From positions 141,171 to 205,170 of the forward strand of contig JAIOOS010000013.1 in NCBI GenBank assembly GCA_021414305.1: a stretch of DNA of 64,000 bases, given 5' to 3'. A program made the translations under genes and the position numbers. Shown in pieces: positions 1 through 8,102 of the stretch; positions within the stretch are counted from its first letter, which is position 1; each line of letters begins with the position of its first letter. The notes under the pieces are model-generated. The model saw only the letters and a program-made list of their open reading frames with translations, searched no databases and was not told the DNA's origin. This DNA comes from Burkholderiales bacterium (GTDB lineage Bacteria; Pseudomonadota; Gammaproteobacteria; Burkholderiales; Burkholderiaceae_C).

Positions 1-1565
1 TCCGGCTCGCCCATGTTCATGAAGAACAGTGCGAAGTTGCCGTAGGCCGATGGACTCTTCGGGTCCTTCGCCAGTGCGGCCTCCAGGGCACGGCGGGCAC
101 CCTCGAAATCGTTGTGCTCCTGGGCGTAGAGGTAGAGCGGAAGCTCGATCCCTCGCAGGCTCGGGTCGATCGCCTTGACGCTGAGCGCCAGGTCTCTCGC
201 ATCGGTGAGCTGCTTGTCCCTGGCCGGGTCGGAGCCGTCCATCCATTGGGAGTGAATCGCGAGCGTGGCGGCCAGGTCGACCATCGCGTTGACGTTGTTC
301 GGCTCCTGCGACAGCGCTTCGCGATACAGGCGCTCCCGCTCCCTGAAGTTCTCCATGGAGTACGGCCGGAAGTTCAAGGCACGCGCGCGCAGCATCAGGT
401 CGACGACCTGGGGTGCGCTCTTTCGGGTTTCGCTCTCTCGCGCGGCGACGATCACCATGCGCTCGCCGATGCTGTTGCCGACGAGAGCCGTGACCTGGTC
501 CTGAAGGGCGAAGAGGTTCGACAGCTCGCCCCTGAACGTTTCGTTCCACAGCTGTGCGCCGGTCTTCGAGTCGACCAGCTGGGCCGTGACGCGCACCTCC
601 TGGCCGCTCGTCAGCACGCTTCCGCCGAGCACGAACCGCACCGCGGCGTCCTTGGCGACCTGCTGCACCGTCAGGCCTTTCGTCCCGTACGTGAAGGCGG
701 TCGTCGCCGGCACGACGAAGGCATCTCGAATGCGCGACAGGTCGGCGGTGATGCTCATCGTGAAGGCGTCGGCGATGTAGGCCTTCTTCTCGTCGCCGGT
801 CTGGTTGGCGAACGGCAGGACCAGGATGGAAAGCGGCGGAGGCGGCAAGCCGGCGGCCGACGGATCGGATGTCGTGAGGCGCGCGCCAAGGCCGAAGTAG
901 GCGGCAAGCGCCAGCGCCGACGCCGCCACGGTCGCCGACACGACCAAGGCGTTTCGTTTTCCAGAAGGCCGCTGCCACCAGCGCAGGCTCGACGGCGCTG
1001 CGGCGGCGGGCGGCCGCTGGCCCTCCTGCTCAGGTCCGGCCGCGAGCAGGCGGTGAGCGCGAACGGGCTCCGCGATGTTCTTCAGCGCGTGATCGCCGAG
1101 GTCCTCGAAGGACACCGCCACCTTGCCGCGCACCGCCAGCCGGATCGACTCGGAGACGACGATCCCGCCGGCGGGGGCGACGCTCTGCAGCCGGGCGGCC
1201 ACGTTGACGCCGTCGCCGTACACGGAGCCGTCGGCCTTCTGCACCACGTCGCCCAGATGCAGCCCCAGGCGAAAGCGGAGACGGCGGTCGTCGGCGACGG
1301 CATTGGCGCGCGCCTCCAGCTCGTGCTGGATGGCAAGGGCGGCAGCCGTCGCCCCGGCGGCGGTCTTGAAGATCGCCAGGACCGAATCGCCGGCGGTGTC
1401 GACCACGCGGCCGCCGTTGGCGACGCTGATCGTCTGGAACGTCCTGCGTGCGGTCTCGAGCGCCTCGATCGTTCCCTGGGCGTCGACGGACATCAGCCGC
1501 GAGTACGCGACGGCATCCGCCGCGAGGATGGCCGCGAGTCGAAGTCGAAGCTCCTGTGGCCTCAC
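1..1565 (-). CDS. Class III adenylate/guanylate cyclase with TolB-like and TPR regions (3' end beyond window)
   Basis: Partial: 521 codons are present and the frame runs off the left edge. The GTG start overlaps the stop of the upstream cyclase gene (GTGA), which suggests translational coupling. Residues about 8-145 form a class III cyclase domain that would make cAMP or cGMP, with candidate metal aspartates in AADAVAYSRLM (D17) and VVDTAGDSVLAIF (D60). A single membrane segment lies at about 206-226. Residues 245-350 resemble the TolB/FlgO-like region common in this cyclase class (LSILVLPFANQTGDE), and from about 385 onward there are TPR-like helices. The order cyclase-membrane-TolB-TPR is a recognised bacterial architecture. 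Nucleotide specificity cannot be read from the sequence. Confidence 0.85.
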   Translation of the reverse strand, partial: MRPQELRLRLAAILAADAVAYSRLMSVDAQGTIEALETARRTFQTISVANGGRVVDTAGDSVLAIFKTAAGATAAALAIQHELEARANAVADDRRLRFRLGLHLGDVVQKADGSVYGDGVNVAARLQSVAPAGGIVVSESIRLAVRGKVAVSFEDLGDHALKNIAEPVRAHRLLAAGPEQEGQRPPAAAAPSSLRWWQRPSGKRNALVVSATVAASALALAAYFGLGARLTTSDPSAAGLPPPPLSILVLPFANQTGDEKKAYIADAFTMSITADLSRIRDAFVVPATTAFTYGTKGLTVQQVAKDAAVRFVLGGSVLTSGQEVRVTAQLVDSKTGAQLWNETFRGELSNLFALQDQVTALVGNSIGERMVIVAARESETRKSAPQVVDLMLRARALNFRPYSMENFRERERLYREALSQEPNNVNAMVDLAATLAIHSQWMDGSDPARDKQLTDARDLALSVKAIDPSLRGIELPLYLYAQEHNDFEGARRALEAALAKDPKSPSAYGNFALFFMNMGEP

Positions 1566-2677
1566 GGACCCATTTTGAACTCGTCCGCTGCCGTGGCCAA
1601 ACCCTGGCTCGCGACAGCCTGCTCGACGCAGAACGCATGGATGGGCTCGACCCGTCCGCGCAGCGCCAGCGCACCCAGGTCGCGGGTACGGATGTCGGGC
1701 GGCGGAGCCAGGGAGGCGAGCGCCTCCGCCGAGGCGATGAAGAAGCATCCGACTTCGCGGGTCGCCTGCTCGAGGCGACCGGTCGTGTTCATGACGTCGC
1801 CGTGGAAGACGATCGCGCGGCGCACCTGCCCGACCTCGCCGGCGATGACCTCGCCCAGATGCAGGGCCGCGCGCAGCTCCGGTTGCACGGCGAAGCGCTG
1901 GACGAACCGGTTCGCGTCGGCGGCGAGCGCCGCGCGCATGGCGAAGAGGCAGCGCAGCGCCCGCGCATCGGCCACGCCGTCGGCCTCGACCCAGGTGACG
2001 ACGATCTCGTCACCGACGTACTGGTAGATTTCGCCGCGGCACAGCTCGACCGGCTCGGCCACTGCCGAAAACACCGCGGCGAGGAAGCGATGCGCCTCCA
2101 GCGCGCCGAGGCGCTCGGCGATCGCGGTCGAGCCCACGACGTCGACGAAGAGGAAGAAGCGTCGCTCGGCGAAGGGCCGGCGATACTTTCCGAGCAGCAG
2201 GGCCATGAACGTGCGGTAGCCGACGAGGCCCGCGGCCTGGAACATCATCACCACGACGGCAATGGGCACGAGCGAGAGGCATACCGCGATCAGCCAGGTG
2301 CGCGCGCTGTAGACCGTGACGACGCCCAGCAGGCGCTCGCCCGGCTGGCCGGCGAGCACCGCACCGGCGATCGCGCCGTAGACAAGCGTCTTCAGCACGA
2401 GCAGCGCGGCGAACGGCAGCGCGTCGAGCCATCGCATCGAGGCGCGAGTCAGAAGGAAGAACTCGATCGCTGCGACCGATGAAGCCATGAGCAGGGCGTG
2501 GATGACCCCGATCGGCACGGAGACCAGCAGGGAAGCGAGCAGCGAGCGGGCGCCCGGCCCGGCAATCGCGCCGCCGTAGACGGCGCCGACGCCCGCGCCG
2601 ATGACGGCGGCCATGCGCAGGATGCGCATGAAGCGCCGCAGTCGTTCGCGCGTGACGGCGGAGAGGGGGGCGACCAT
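1562..2677 (-). CDS. Membrane-bound class III adenylate/guanylate cyclase
   Basis: 371 residues. The N-terminal ~165 residues hold about four hydrophobic segments, for example around 20-40 and 45-76. A cytoplasmic cyclase domain follows at about 170-350. Candidate metal-binding aspartates sit in FLFVDVVGSTAIAERLG and in IYQYVGDEIVVTW. The position before VGD, often lysine in class III enzymes, is Q-Y here, so substrate preference is uncertain. The gene overlaps the start of the next cyclase by 4 nt, so the two are probably made together and may heterodimerise (inference). No strong ribosome site is visible before the ATG. Confidence 0.85.
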   Translation of the reverse strand: MVAPLSAVTRERLRRFMRILRMAAVIGAGVGAVYGGAIAGPGARSLLASLLVSVPIGVIHALLMASSVAAIEFFLLTRASMRWLDALPFAALLVLKTLVYGAIAGAVLAGQPGERLLGVVTVYSARTWLIAVCLSLVPIAVVVMMFQAAGLVGYRTFMALLLGKYRRPFAERRFFLFVDVVGSTAIAERLGALEAHRFLAAVFSAVAEPVELCRGEIYQYVGDEIVVTWVEADGVADARALRCLFAMRAALAADANRFVQRFAVQPELRAALHLGEVIAGEVGQVRRAIVFHGDVMNTTGRLEQATREVGCFFIASAEALASLAPPPDIRTRDLGALALRGRVEPIHAFCVEQAVASQGLATAADEFKMGP

Positions 2678-2704
2678 CTGCCCCGACTCTAAGGGCAGGT
2701 GGGC

Positions 2705-3586
2705 TCACAGGGCGGGCGCTCTGTGCACGCTGATGTGCGCGGCAATGCAGAGCCAGCGGCCGTCCCGCTTCTGCCAGATGTCGGTGTAGCGGCTCACGCC
2801 CTTGCGGCCGTCCTTGAGCTGGTACGCGTTCTCGGCGTGGATCAGCGCCACGTCGTGGAAGCGCCGCACCGTCACCTTGTCGACCGGAAAGGAGCGCATC
2901 GCGGTGGCGAAGATCGGCTGCGCGAAGCGCGCCAGTGCCGCCGCGCGGTCCCACTCGGCGCCGTCGCCGGAGACCATCACGTAGTCGGGCGCCAGGTGGG
3001 CACCGTACCAGGCCACGTCGGCATCGCGAAACGCCTTCACGTAGCTCTCGTTCAGCGCCTGCAGCAGGCCCGCATCGTCTTCGGGCGGGTCCTGTCCCGT
3101 CCAAGCCGCGTAGCCGGGCGGGGGACCGCTGCGCGGCCGCAGCGCGGCATCGTCGGCGAGCGGCGTGTTCTGCACGCTCACCAGCCGCCAGGACGTGTCG
3201 CTCCAGACGTGCACGTCGGTGTAGCGCACCCGCGAAAGCCGGCCGGCGACATCGGCCGCCGCGAACAGGCCGTGGACCACCGCCACCGGACCGAACAGTC
3301 GCACCTGCATGCCCTCGTTCGCTGCCGCGGGCAGGGGCGGCTGCCGCCGCATGTGCGCGACGAACTCGGCGCGACCCCGCCACGAGCCGTCGCTGTCGGT
3401 GAGCAGGAAGTCCTCGTGGGTCAACGACTCCATCAGGTCGCCGTCGACGTCGACGGTGGCGCTGGTGAAGCGGTGGTTGAGGGCGCGCAGCTGCGCTTCG
3501 GCCACGTCGTGCGCGGGCACCGGCTGGGCGGAGCCGCCGGCAAGACTGGACAGAACGAGCAACGCGGAAAGGGTTGACAGGGCCAA
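2705..3586 (-). CDS. Secreted tandem NTF2/SnoaL-like (DUF4440-type) protein
   Basis: 293 residues, read from a TTG start because GAGGAG sits 7 nt upstream and no in-frame ATG is near. A signal peptide occupies about residues 1-25 (ending GGSAQPVPA). Two NTF2-like modules follow. The first, about 28-145, has HEDFLLTDSDGSWRGRAEF and a later VRYTDVHVWSDTSWRLVSVQ. The second, about 165-290, has LAPDYVMVSGDG and SRYTDIWQKRDGRWLCIAAH. Each ends in the W-R/K-hydrophobic strand typical of DUF4440. Such domains bind small molecules or act as enzymes; no specific function can be assigned. It lies between an AraC regulator and the cyclases on the same strand. Confidence 0.8.
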   Translation of the reverse strand: MALSTLSALLVLSSLAGGSAQPVPAHDVAEAQLRALNHRFTSATVDVDGDLMESLTHEDFLLTDSDGSWRGRAEFVAHMRRQPPLPAAANEGMQVRLFGPVAVVHGLFAAADVAGRLSRVRYTDVHVWSDTSWRLVSVQNTPLADDAALRPRSGPPPGYAAWTGQDPPEDDAGLLQALNESYVKAFRDADVAWYGAHLAPDYVMVSGDGAEWDRAAALARFAQPIFATAMRSFPVDKVTVRRFHDVALIHAENAYQLKDGRKGVSRYTDIWQKRDGRWLCIAAHISVHRAPAL

Positions 3587-3616
3587 GGCGATCTCCTCAT
3601 GGGCGAGGAGAAGAGG

Positions 3617-4540
3617 CTAGGCGGCAGCCAGCTCCCGTGCTGCCACGATCCTGCGCAGTTCGCGCACCCCGGCGCCGCCCACGCCGCGCCGCAGCGCCTG
3701 CGGCGTGCGGCCGAAGAAGGCGCGGAACTTCGCCGTGAAGTGACTGTGGCTGGCGAAGCCCGCGTCGATGGCGATTTCCGTGAGGCCGACGTCGGTGTCG
3801 AGAACGACATCGAGCGCGCCCGCGAGCCGGGAGCGGAGCACGAAGTCGTAGACCGAGGTCCCCATCTCGGCGCGAAACACATGCGCCAGGTGGCCGGGAG
3901 AGAGGCAGGCGAGGCCGGCCAGCTCGCCAAGGGTCCACTTGCGCTGCGGCTCGGCGCAGATCGCCTCGACCGTGCGCGCCACGCGGCGCGTTCGCCCGAG
4001 GGGCCCGGCGGAGCGGCTGCGGCGGGGCGCCCCTCGCTGCCCGCGCGCGGCGCGCAGCGTGGCCCCGAGCAAGGCGATCCCGCGCTCTTCGGCCTCGAGC
4101 GCATCGACCTCGCCGCTCGCCAGGTCGCGCCACAGCCGGCTGCGTGCCAGCATCAGCTCGGGCGGCAGCAGGGCGTGGCCGGCGAGGCGCGCCTCGTCGA
4201 AGCCGCCGCCCGCCATGGCCTCGGGCGCCAGGTGCGCCAGCGCGTCGCTGCCCAGGCGCAACGCCAGGCAGCGGTCGCCGATGCAGCCGGGAAAGCTGAG
4301 CCGGTAGGGCTTGCCCGCCGAGATGAGGAGCGCGTGGCTGGGCGTGGCGATCGCCTGGCGCCGCGGCCCGTCGTGCTTGGCGAACAGGCCCGCCAGCGGC
4401 AGGGCCAGGACGTTGAGATCGGAGCTCTCGACCTCGCCGCACTCGCTCGTCGCCGGGCGCGCGGCGATGTGGCCGATCTGCAGCCACTCGCCGACGAACA
4501 GCGTGCGGCGCACAAACGATGGTGCAGGGCCCGGCTTCAT
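3617..4540 (-). CDS. AraC-family transcriptional regulator
   Basis: 307 residues from an ATG whose A is the last base of the upstream small ORF's TGA (TGATG), a typical coupling arrangement. The N-terminal ~190 residues form an AraC-type sensor region (SSDLNVLALPLAGLF). The C-terminal ~100 residues are the double helix-turn-helix, including LGELAGLACLSPGHLAHVFR and ITEIAIDAGFASHSHFTAKF-like signatures. It probably controls its own small upstream ORF and possibly the NTF2 and cyclase genes downstream. The ligand is unknown. Longer in-frame extensions toward 4774 lack family similarity and were not used. Confidence 0.88.
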   Translation of the reverse strand: MKPGPAPSFVRRTLFVGEWLQIGHIAARPATSECGEVESSDLNVLALPLAGLFAKHDGPRRQAIATPSHALLISAGKPYRLSFPGCIGDRCLALRLGSDALAHLAPEAMAGGGFDEARLAGHALLPPELMLARSRLWRDLASGEVDALEAEERGIALLGATLRAARGQRGAPRRSRSAGPLGRTRRVARTVEAICAEPQRKWTLGELAGLACLSPGHLAHVFRAEMGTSVYDFVLRSRLAGALDVVLDTDVGLTEIAIDAGFASHSHFTAKFRAFFGRTPQALRRGVGGAGVRELRRIVAARELAAA

Positions 4541-4749
4541 CAGGCGGCCAGCGAATCGAGGTCGGGCGTCGGCGGGAGGACGTCGCGCAGCAGCACCCTG
4601 ATCTGCGCCAGTTGCGCCCGGGCGGCGCGGCGCCCGGCTTCGAACAAGTACGGCATCGCGCCAGTCTCCCATAGGCCGACATGCCGCTCCAGGCCGAGCT
4701 CGATCTCTAACACGCGTTGTCCAGCGCTCCGCGCGGCGTCGTTCAACAC
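4540..4749 (-). CDS. Small hypothetical protein coupled to AraC gene
   Basis: 69 residues from a GTG start with an excellent AGGAGG ribosome site 7 nt upstream. It ends in a TGATG junction with the AraC gene. The sequence is mostly helical and mildly basic (ALPHA-type stretch EAGRRAARAQLAQIRVLLRD) with no signal peptide or membrane segment. I do not recognise a family. The strong ribosome site and the one-base overlap argue for a real translated leader gene. It could be a small partner of the regulator or a translational-coupling leader. Confidence 0.55.
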   Translation of the reverse strand: MLNDAARSAGQRVLEIELGLERHVGLWETGAMPYLFEAGRRAARAQLAQIRVLLRDVLPPTPDLDSLAA

Positions 4750-4967
4750 GGTCGTGCCTCCTTGCAAAGGGCACGAGGCTATGGGTTCGGCCGCTTCCCC
4801 GCTGTCACGATCCGACGCTTTGCCCGGTCTCCGGCACACGCAGCCGACTTTTGGCGGCGCCGTGGAACGCGCGTGGAACGCGGCCCTCGGCACAGTGCAA
4901 GTTCGCCGGGCGTGCCGGCGACACCCCGACTTTCATCATCAACAAGCACTGCCTACCCGAGGTCCCG

Positions 4968-5993
4968 ATGTCCAAGATCCAAGATCCCCTGAGCGCCGCT
5001 TCGGCGGAGACGCTCGCTGCCGCCGTCACCCAGGTGCACGAGCTGGTCGCGTCCGTTCGCAAGGACGGCCTGAAGTTCAAGCTCGCGTACGACGGCCTGA
5101 GCGCCGGCATCGACGATGCGAGCGACGCCGAGATCAAGCTGTATCGGCCGAAACTCGATCGCGCGCGGCAGAGGCTCGACCTCGACATGGCCGATGTCCA
5201 GTCTGCGCAGGCGACCCTAGCGCGCCTGCGCGGCGACCCGGCGCTGATGGCATCTCGCGCCGACCAGGTCGAGAAGCTCGCGAAGGCCGTCGGCCACGTG
5301 CGCAGGCAGTGCATCGAGCGGGTGCAGCTCGCACGCCAGCTCGACGGCCGCGTCGACAAGGCGCTCGAAGGGGTGCGCCAGAACCGGCGCGACGCCGAGG
5401 TCGACATCGGCGCGTTGCGCCTGCGCGTTCGGGGATGCGCCCGGACACTCGCCGACGCCCTGCCCCAGGCCGAGCAGCTCGCGGCCGCGGCCCGCAAGGC
5501 CTTCGACAAGCAGGACCAGAAGGCGCTGACCGAGGCTCGCGCCAGGCTGATCGACCTGAAGGCGTTCGACGGCAACGTGATGCGGCTGCGGCCCGAGGTG
5601 CAGCAGTTGCCCAGGCAGCACCCGGATCTCGACCGCGAGCAGCGGGCCGAGGTCCAGTCGATGCTCGACGACCTCGAGCGCGTGGAGGAGGTGCCGGCGG
5701 CGATCGCGTGTCTCGTCAAGGAGACGCTGGCGCTCGGGCAGGTGCCGGTGAAGAAGCCGGCGCGCCCGGCGCTCGCCGCCGCCGAAGCGCAGAAGCTGAT
5801 CAAGACCTTCGGCCTGCCAGACGACGGGTCTCGCCGCGCCAAGGCCGTGAAGGTCCTTGCCGATGACGCGATCGAGGCCTGGCCGCGCGAGCTCGCCAAG
5901 CTCTACGGCTGCAAGGAGTCGGAGCTGAAGGCGCGTCTTGGCGAGGTGCGCAAGCTCTCGTTCGTCAGGTCGATGTCATTGATCGACATCTGA
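4968..5993 (+). CDS. Uncharacterised helical/coiled-coil protein
   Basis: 341 residues from the ATG at 4968, preceded by GAGGT about 6 nt upstream; the upstream extension has non-coding character. No signal peptide or membrane segment. Nearly the whole protein is predicted helix with long Ala/Leu/Arg/Glu stretches: SAETLAAAVTQVHELVASVR near the N-terminus and LDRARQRLDLDMADVQSAQA in the middle. A more compact C-terminal part of about 80 residues contains AEAQKLIKTFGLPDDGSRR and ends LSFVRSMSLIDI. No family recognised. It converges on the neighbouring unknown gene with only ~10 nt between stops. Its helical hairpins resemble in style, not in clear homology, those of the zincin at 31.3-34.3 kb. 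Confidence 0.7.
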   Translation: MSKIQDPLSAASAETLAAAVTQVHELVASVRKDGLKFKLAYDGLSAGIDDASDAEIKLYRPKLDRARQRLDLDMADVQSAQATLARLRGDPALMASRADQVEKLAKAVGHVRRQCIERVQLARQLDGRVDKALEGVRQNRRDAEVDIGALRLRVRGCARTLADALPQAEQLAAAARKAFDKQDQKALTEARARLIDLKAFDGNVMRLRPEVQQLPRQHPDLDREQRAEVQSMLDDLERVEEVPAAIACLVKETLALGQVPVKKPARPALAAAEAQKLIKTFGLPDDGSRRAKAVKVLADDAIEAWPRELAKLYGCKESELKARLGEVRKLSFVRSMSLIDI

Positions 5994-6003
5994 TCCGGCG
6001 CGC

Positions 6004-6681
6004 TCAAAGCGAGGCGTAGTAGTCCTTCAGCGCCGCATCGATGGCCTTGAGCGCCGTCCCCCGGGCGGGATCGTCCGCCTTCAGCTTCGCCGACTTGTCG
6101 AGATCGTCGAACGCCTTGGCCGCCTTCCAGTGCTTCTTCGACCAGGCGCGGAAGGCGGCGAGGTCTTCCTTGCTCTTCTTCGCCAGCTCGGCGTAATTCT
6201 TGTAGACGGTCGGCTTCGGCAGCTTCGGCGGGAACTCCTTGCTGAAGGCCTTCAGATCGGCGTCGGTGACGAGCTTCTTGCCGCTGAGCGACCAGCCGTT
6301 CAGGCGGGTCAGGAACTCGCGGTAGGCCTCGACGTCCTTGGTCACGGCCACCTTGGCCAGGCTCTCCGCTCCCGGCGCTCCGCCCGGGTAGTAGACCCAT
6401 ACCTCGAGGGAGAAGTTGAACAACGCCACATCGAACTCGAGTCGACCCGGGCCCTCGCCGCCGGCGTTCCTCAGCCGGCCCCGGATGGCCATCGAATCGG
6501 CTTCGATCCCGCCCAGCTTCAGGCCGGTCAGGCTGCTCAATCCCGAGAGGTCCGATTTCGCCGCCGACCAGGCCTTCTCGATCAGGTAGGGAGCGACCTT
6601 CAGGTAGGCGTCCGGCGTCGGCATCTTCGGCAGCTCGACGGTGCGAAAGACGAAGCGGTTCGTCACCATGTTCATGCCCAT
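6004..6681 (-). CDS. Uncharacterised cytoplasmic protein
   Basis: 225 residues from an ATG at 6681. No signal peptide or membrane segment. The N-terminal half is mixed strand/helix (FVFRTVELPKMPTPDAYLK, then FDVALFNFSLEVWVYYPGG). The C-terminal half is lysine-rich and helical (AELAKKSKEDLAAFRAWSKK). Codon use matches the neighbours. I recognise no family. It is convergent with the equally unknown gene at 4968-5993, and its start lies 147 nt from the divergent PEP-CTERM gene. Function unknown. Confidence 0.7.
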   Translation of the reverse strand: MGMNMVTNRFVFRTVELPKMPTPDAYLKVAPYLIEKAWSAAKSDLSGLSSLTGLKLGGIEADSMAIRGRLRNAGGEGPGRLEFDVALFNFSLEVWVYYPGGAPGAESLAKVAVTKDVEAYREFLTRLNGWSLSGKKLVTDADLKAFSKEFPPKLPKPTVYKNYAELAKKSKEDLAAFRAWSKKHWKAAKAFDDLDKSAKLKADDPARGTALKAIDAALKDYYASL

Positions 6682-6828
6682 GCGCGTCTCCCTTTCCGGC
6701 CGTCAGGCAGCGACGCCGTTATACATGCGTTCACTACCCCTGTTCATGGGTAGCGGCCTCGTCGCCCACCGACGAGCATGTCCGAGCCGCGCATTGCGGT
6801 GAGAGACTCGACGCAGGGGAACAACGCG

Positions 6829-7524
6829 ATGAAACAGCAACGCCGCTCCTTCGCTCAAGGCTTCGCGCTGGCCCTCATGCTGGGCCTGGCTGCCCCGATC
6901 AGCGCGCAAGCAGACGGCTGCGTGCCCCAGATCACCCTCACGGAGCAGGTGCAAGGCCAGCCGGGCGGCAGTGTCCTGGGTCAGTACGTGATGACCACGG
7001 GCGATCTGTGCGGCCTGCAGATCGTCGCCCTGGCGGTGGACAACGACGACAGCCTCTCGGCCTTCAGCAGCCTGTCGGGGTGGAACTCGCTCGTCGTCAC
7101 CGACAACTTCTGGGATTCCGGGATCGTGCTGAGCCGCGACGACTTCGGAACCGGCAGTTCCTATCAGGTGCTCACGGGCCCGGCCGGCATCGGCAGCTTC
7201 CTGTCGTTTTTCGGTCCCTTCGCGGAGCTCGCCAACCTGTACTGGCTTTCCGCCCACTACGGCGGGCCCGTGGTGGACAACTCGACGGCATTCACGGCGG
7301 TCGGCACGCCGATCGCGCTTCCCGAGGATGCCTTCCAGTTCCAGGCGAGAGCTCCTGCCTCCCAGCCTGTCTTCTTCCTGTTCGATCCGAGCGCGAACAC
7401 GACGGTGGCCATCAGCGCAGTCGTCAGCGCCGTTCCGGAGCCGGCGGAGACGCTCCTTCTTGCGATGGGGTTGCTGGTCATGATGGCGAGGACGCGCCTT
7501 GCGCGCGCCAAGACTGCCGGATGA
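6829..7524 (+). CDS. PEP-CTERM sorting domain protein
   Basis: 231 residues from the ATG at 6829, with AGGGGA about 10 nt upstream. A Sec signal peptide (MKQQRRSFAQ then a hydrophobic core ending ISAQADG) leads to a ~170-residue beta-rich ectodomain. The C-terminus is a classical PEP-CTERM signal: VPEP at about 202-205, a hydrophobic segment (LLLAMGLLVMM) and a basic tail (ARTRLARAK). Family knowledge: such proteins are processed by exosortase and exported to the surface or extracellular matrix. No exosortase gene is in this window, so the processing machinery must lie elsewhere. Confidence 0.88.
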   Translation: MKQQRRSFAQGFALALMLGLAAPISAQADGCVPQITLTEQVQGQPGGSVLGQYVMTTGDLCGLQIVALAVDNDDSLSAFSSLSGWNSLVVTDNFWDSGIVLSRDDFGTGSSYQVLTGPAGIGSFLSFFGPFAELANLYWLSAHYGGPVVDNSTAFTAVGTPIALPEDAFQFQARAPASQPVFFLFDPSANTTVAISAVVSAVPEPAETLLLAMGLLVMMARTRLARAKTAG

Positions 7525-7542
7525 GCTGCTTCGTTGCTTCGC

Positions 7543-8040
7543 CTATCGACAGCTCAGCACGCCGCTTTGCACCGTGCAGGCCCCTGGCGGCCCGACGAGC
7601 AAGGGACCCAGCCGATTCAGGCGGAGGCCGTCGCTCGTCCAGCACCCTGACGGGTCGCATTGGCTGACCGTTCTCAAGGGCGGAAGGGGGACCGGCGGTG
7701 AGCGCGGCGGCAAGGCTCCCTGCACGGCAGGCGCGGCGCGCGGCGGCAGCGTGACCGGCGCAACGACGACCGGCGGCAGCGGCGGCCGCTCCAGCACGAG
7801 GTCTTCCTTGCCGAGACACTCGCGCGCAACGCGCTTGCGGTAGGGCTGCAGCGCAGCCAGCTCCGCCGCTCCCGCGCGCGCCGCCCCCTGCGCCCGGCCC
7901 GACGAGAGGATCGCCGCCTCCCGGACCTCCAGCGCGTCGAGCGCCTGAACGCACCCGGGCGACGTCAGCGGATCCGCGCCCTGCGCCAGGCACGTGCCCG
8001 CGGCAAGGGCAAGAATCATGGCTGTCAATGGCCTGGGCAT
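7543..8040 (-). CDS. Secreted hypothetical protein with Pro-rich linker and Cys-containing C-terminal motif
   Basis: 165 residues. A signal peptide at about 1-20 (LTAMILALAAGTCLAQG) precedes a helical segment with two cysteines (GCVQALDALEVREAAILSS through RECLGKED). A proline-rich linker follows at about 85-122. A short C-terminal module has three cysteines (SQCDPSGCWTSDGLRLNRLG and GPPGACTVQSG). The last module resembles one I associate with betaproteobacterial exported hypotheticals; no function is known to me. It converges on the PEP-CTERM gene with 18 nt between stops. Confidence 0.7.
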   Translation of the reverse strand: MPRPLTAMILALAAGTCLAQGADPLTSPGCVQALDALEVREAAILSSGRAQGAARAGAAELAALQPYRKRVARECLGKEDLVLERPPLPPVVVAPVTLPPRAAPAVQGALPPRSPPVPLPPLRTVSQCDPSGCWTSDGLRLNRLGPLLVGPPGACTVQSGVLSCR

Positions 8041-8102
8041 GGGTGTGCGACGCAGCGAAGCGGGGTCGAGTTCACTCGAGCTTTGCGTTACCGTGCCGGG
8101 CC

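Noticed and set aside
114..2027. Long rightward open frame of 637 codons
   Set aside because: It is antisense to two well-supported cyclase genes and has no domain; long shadow frames are expected at ~70% G+C.
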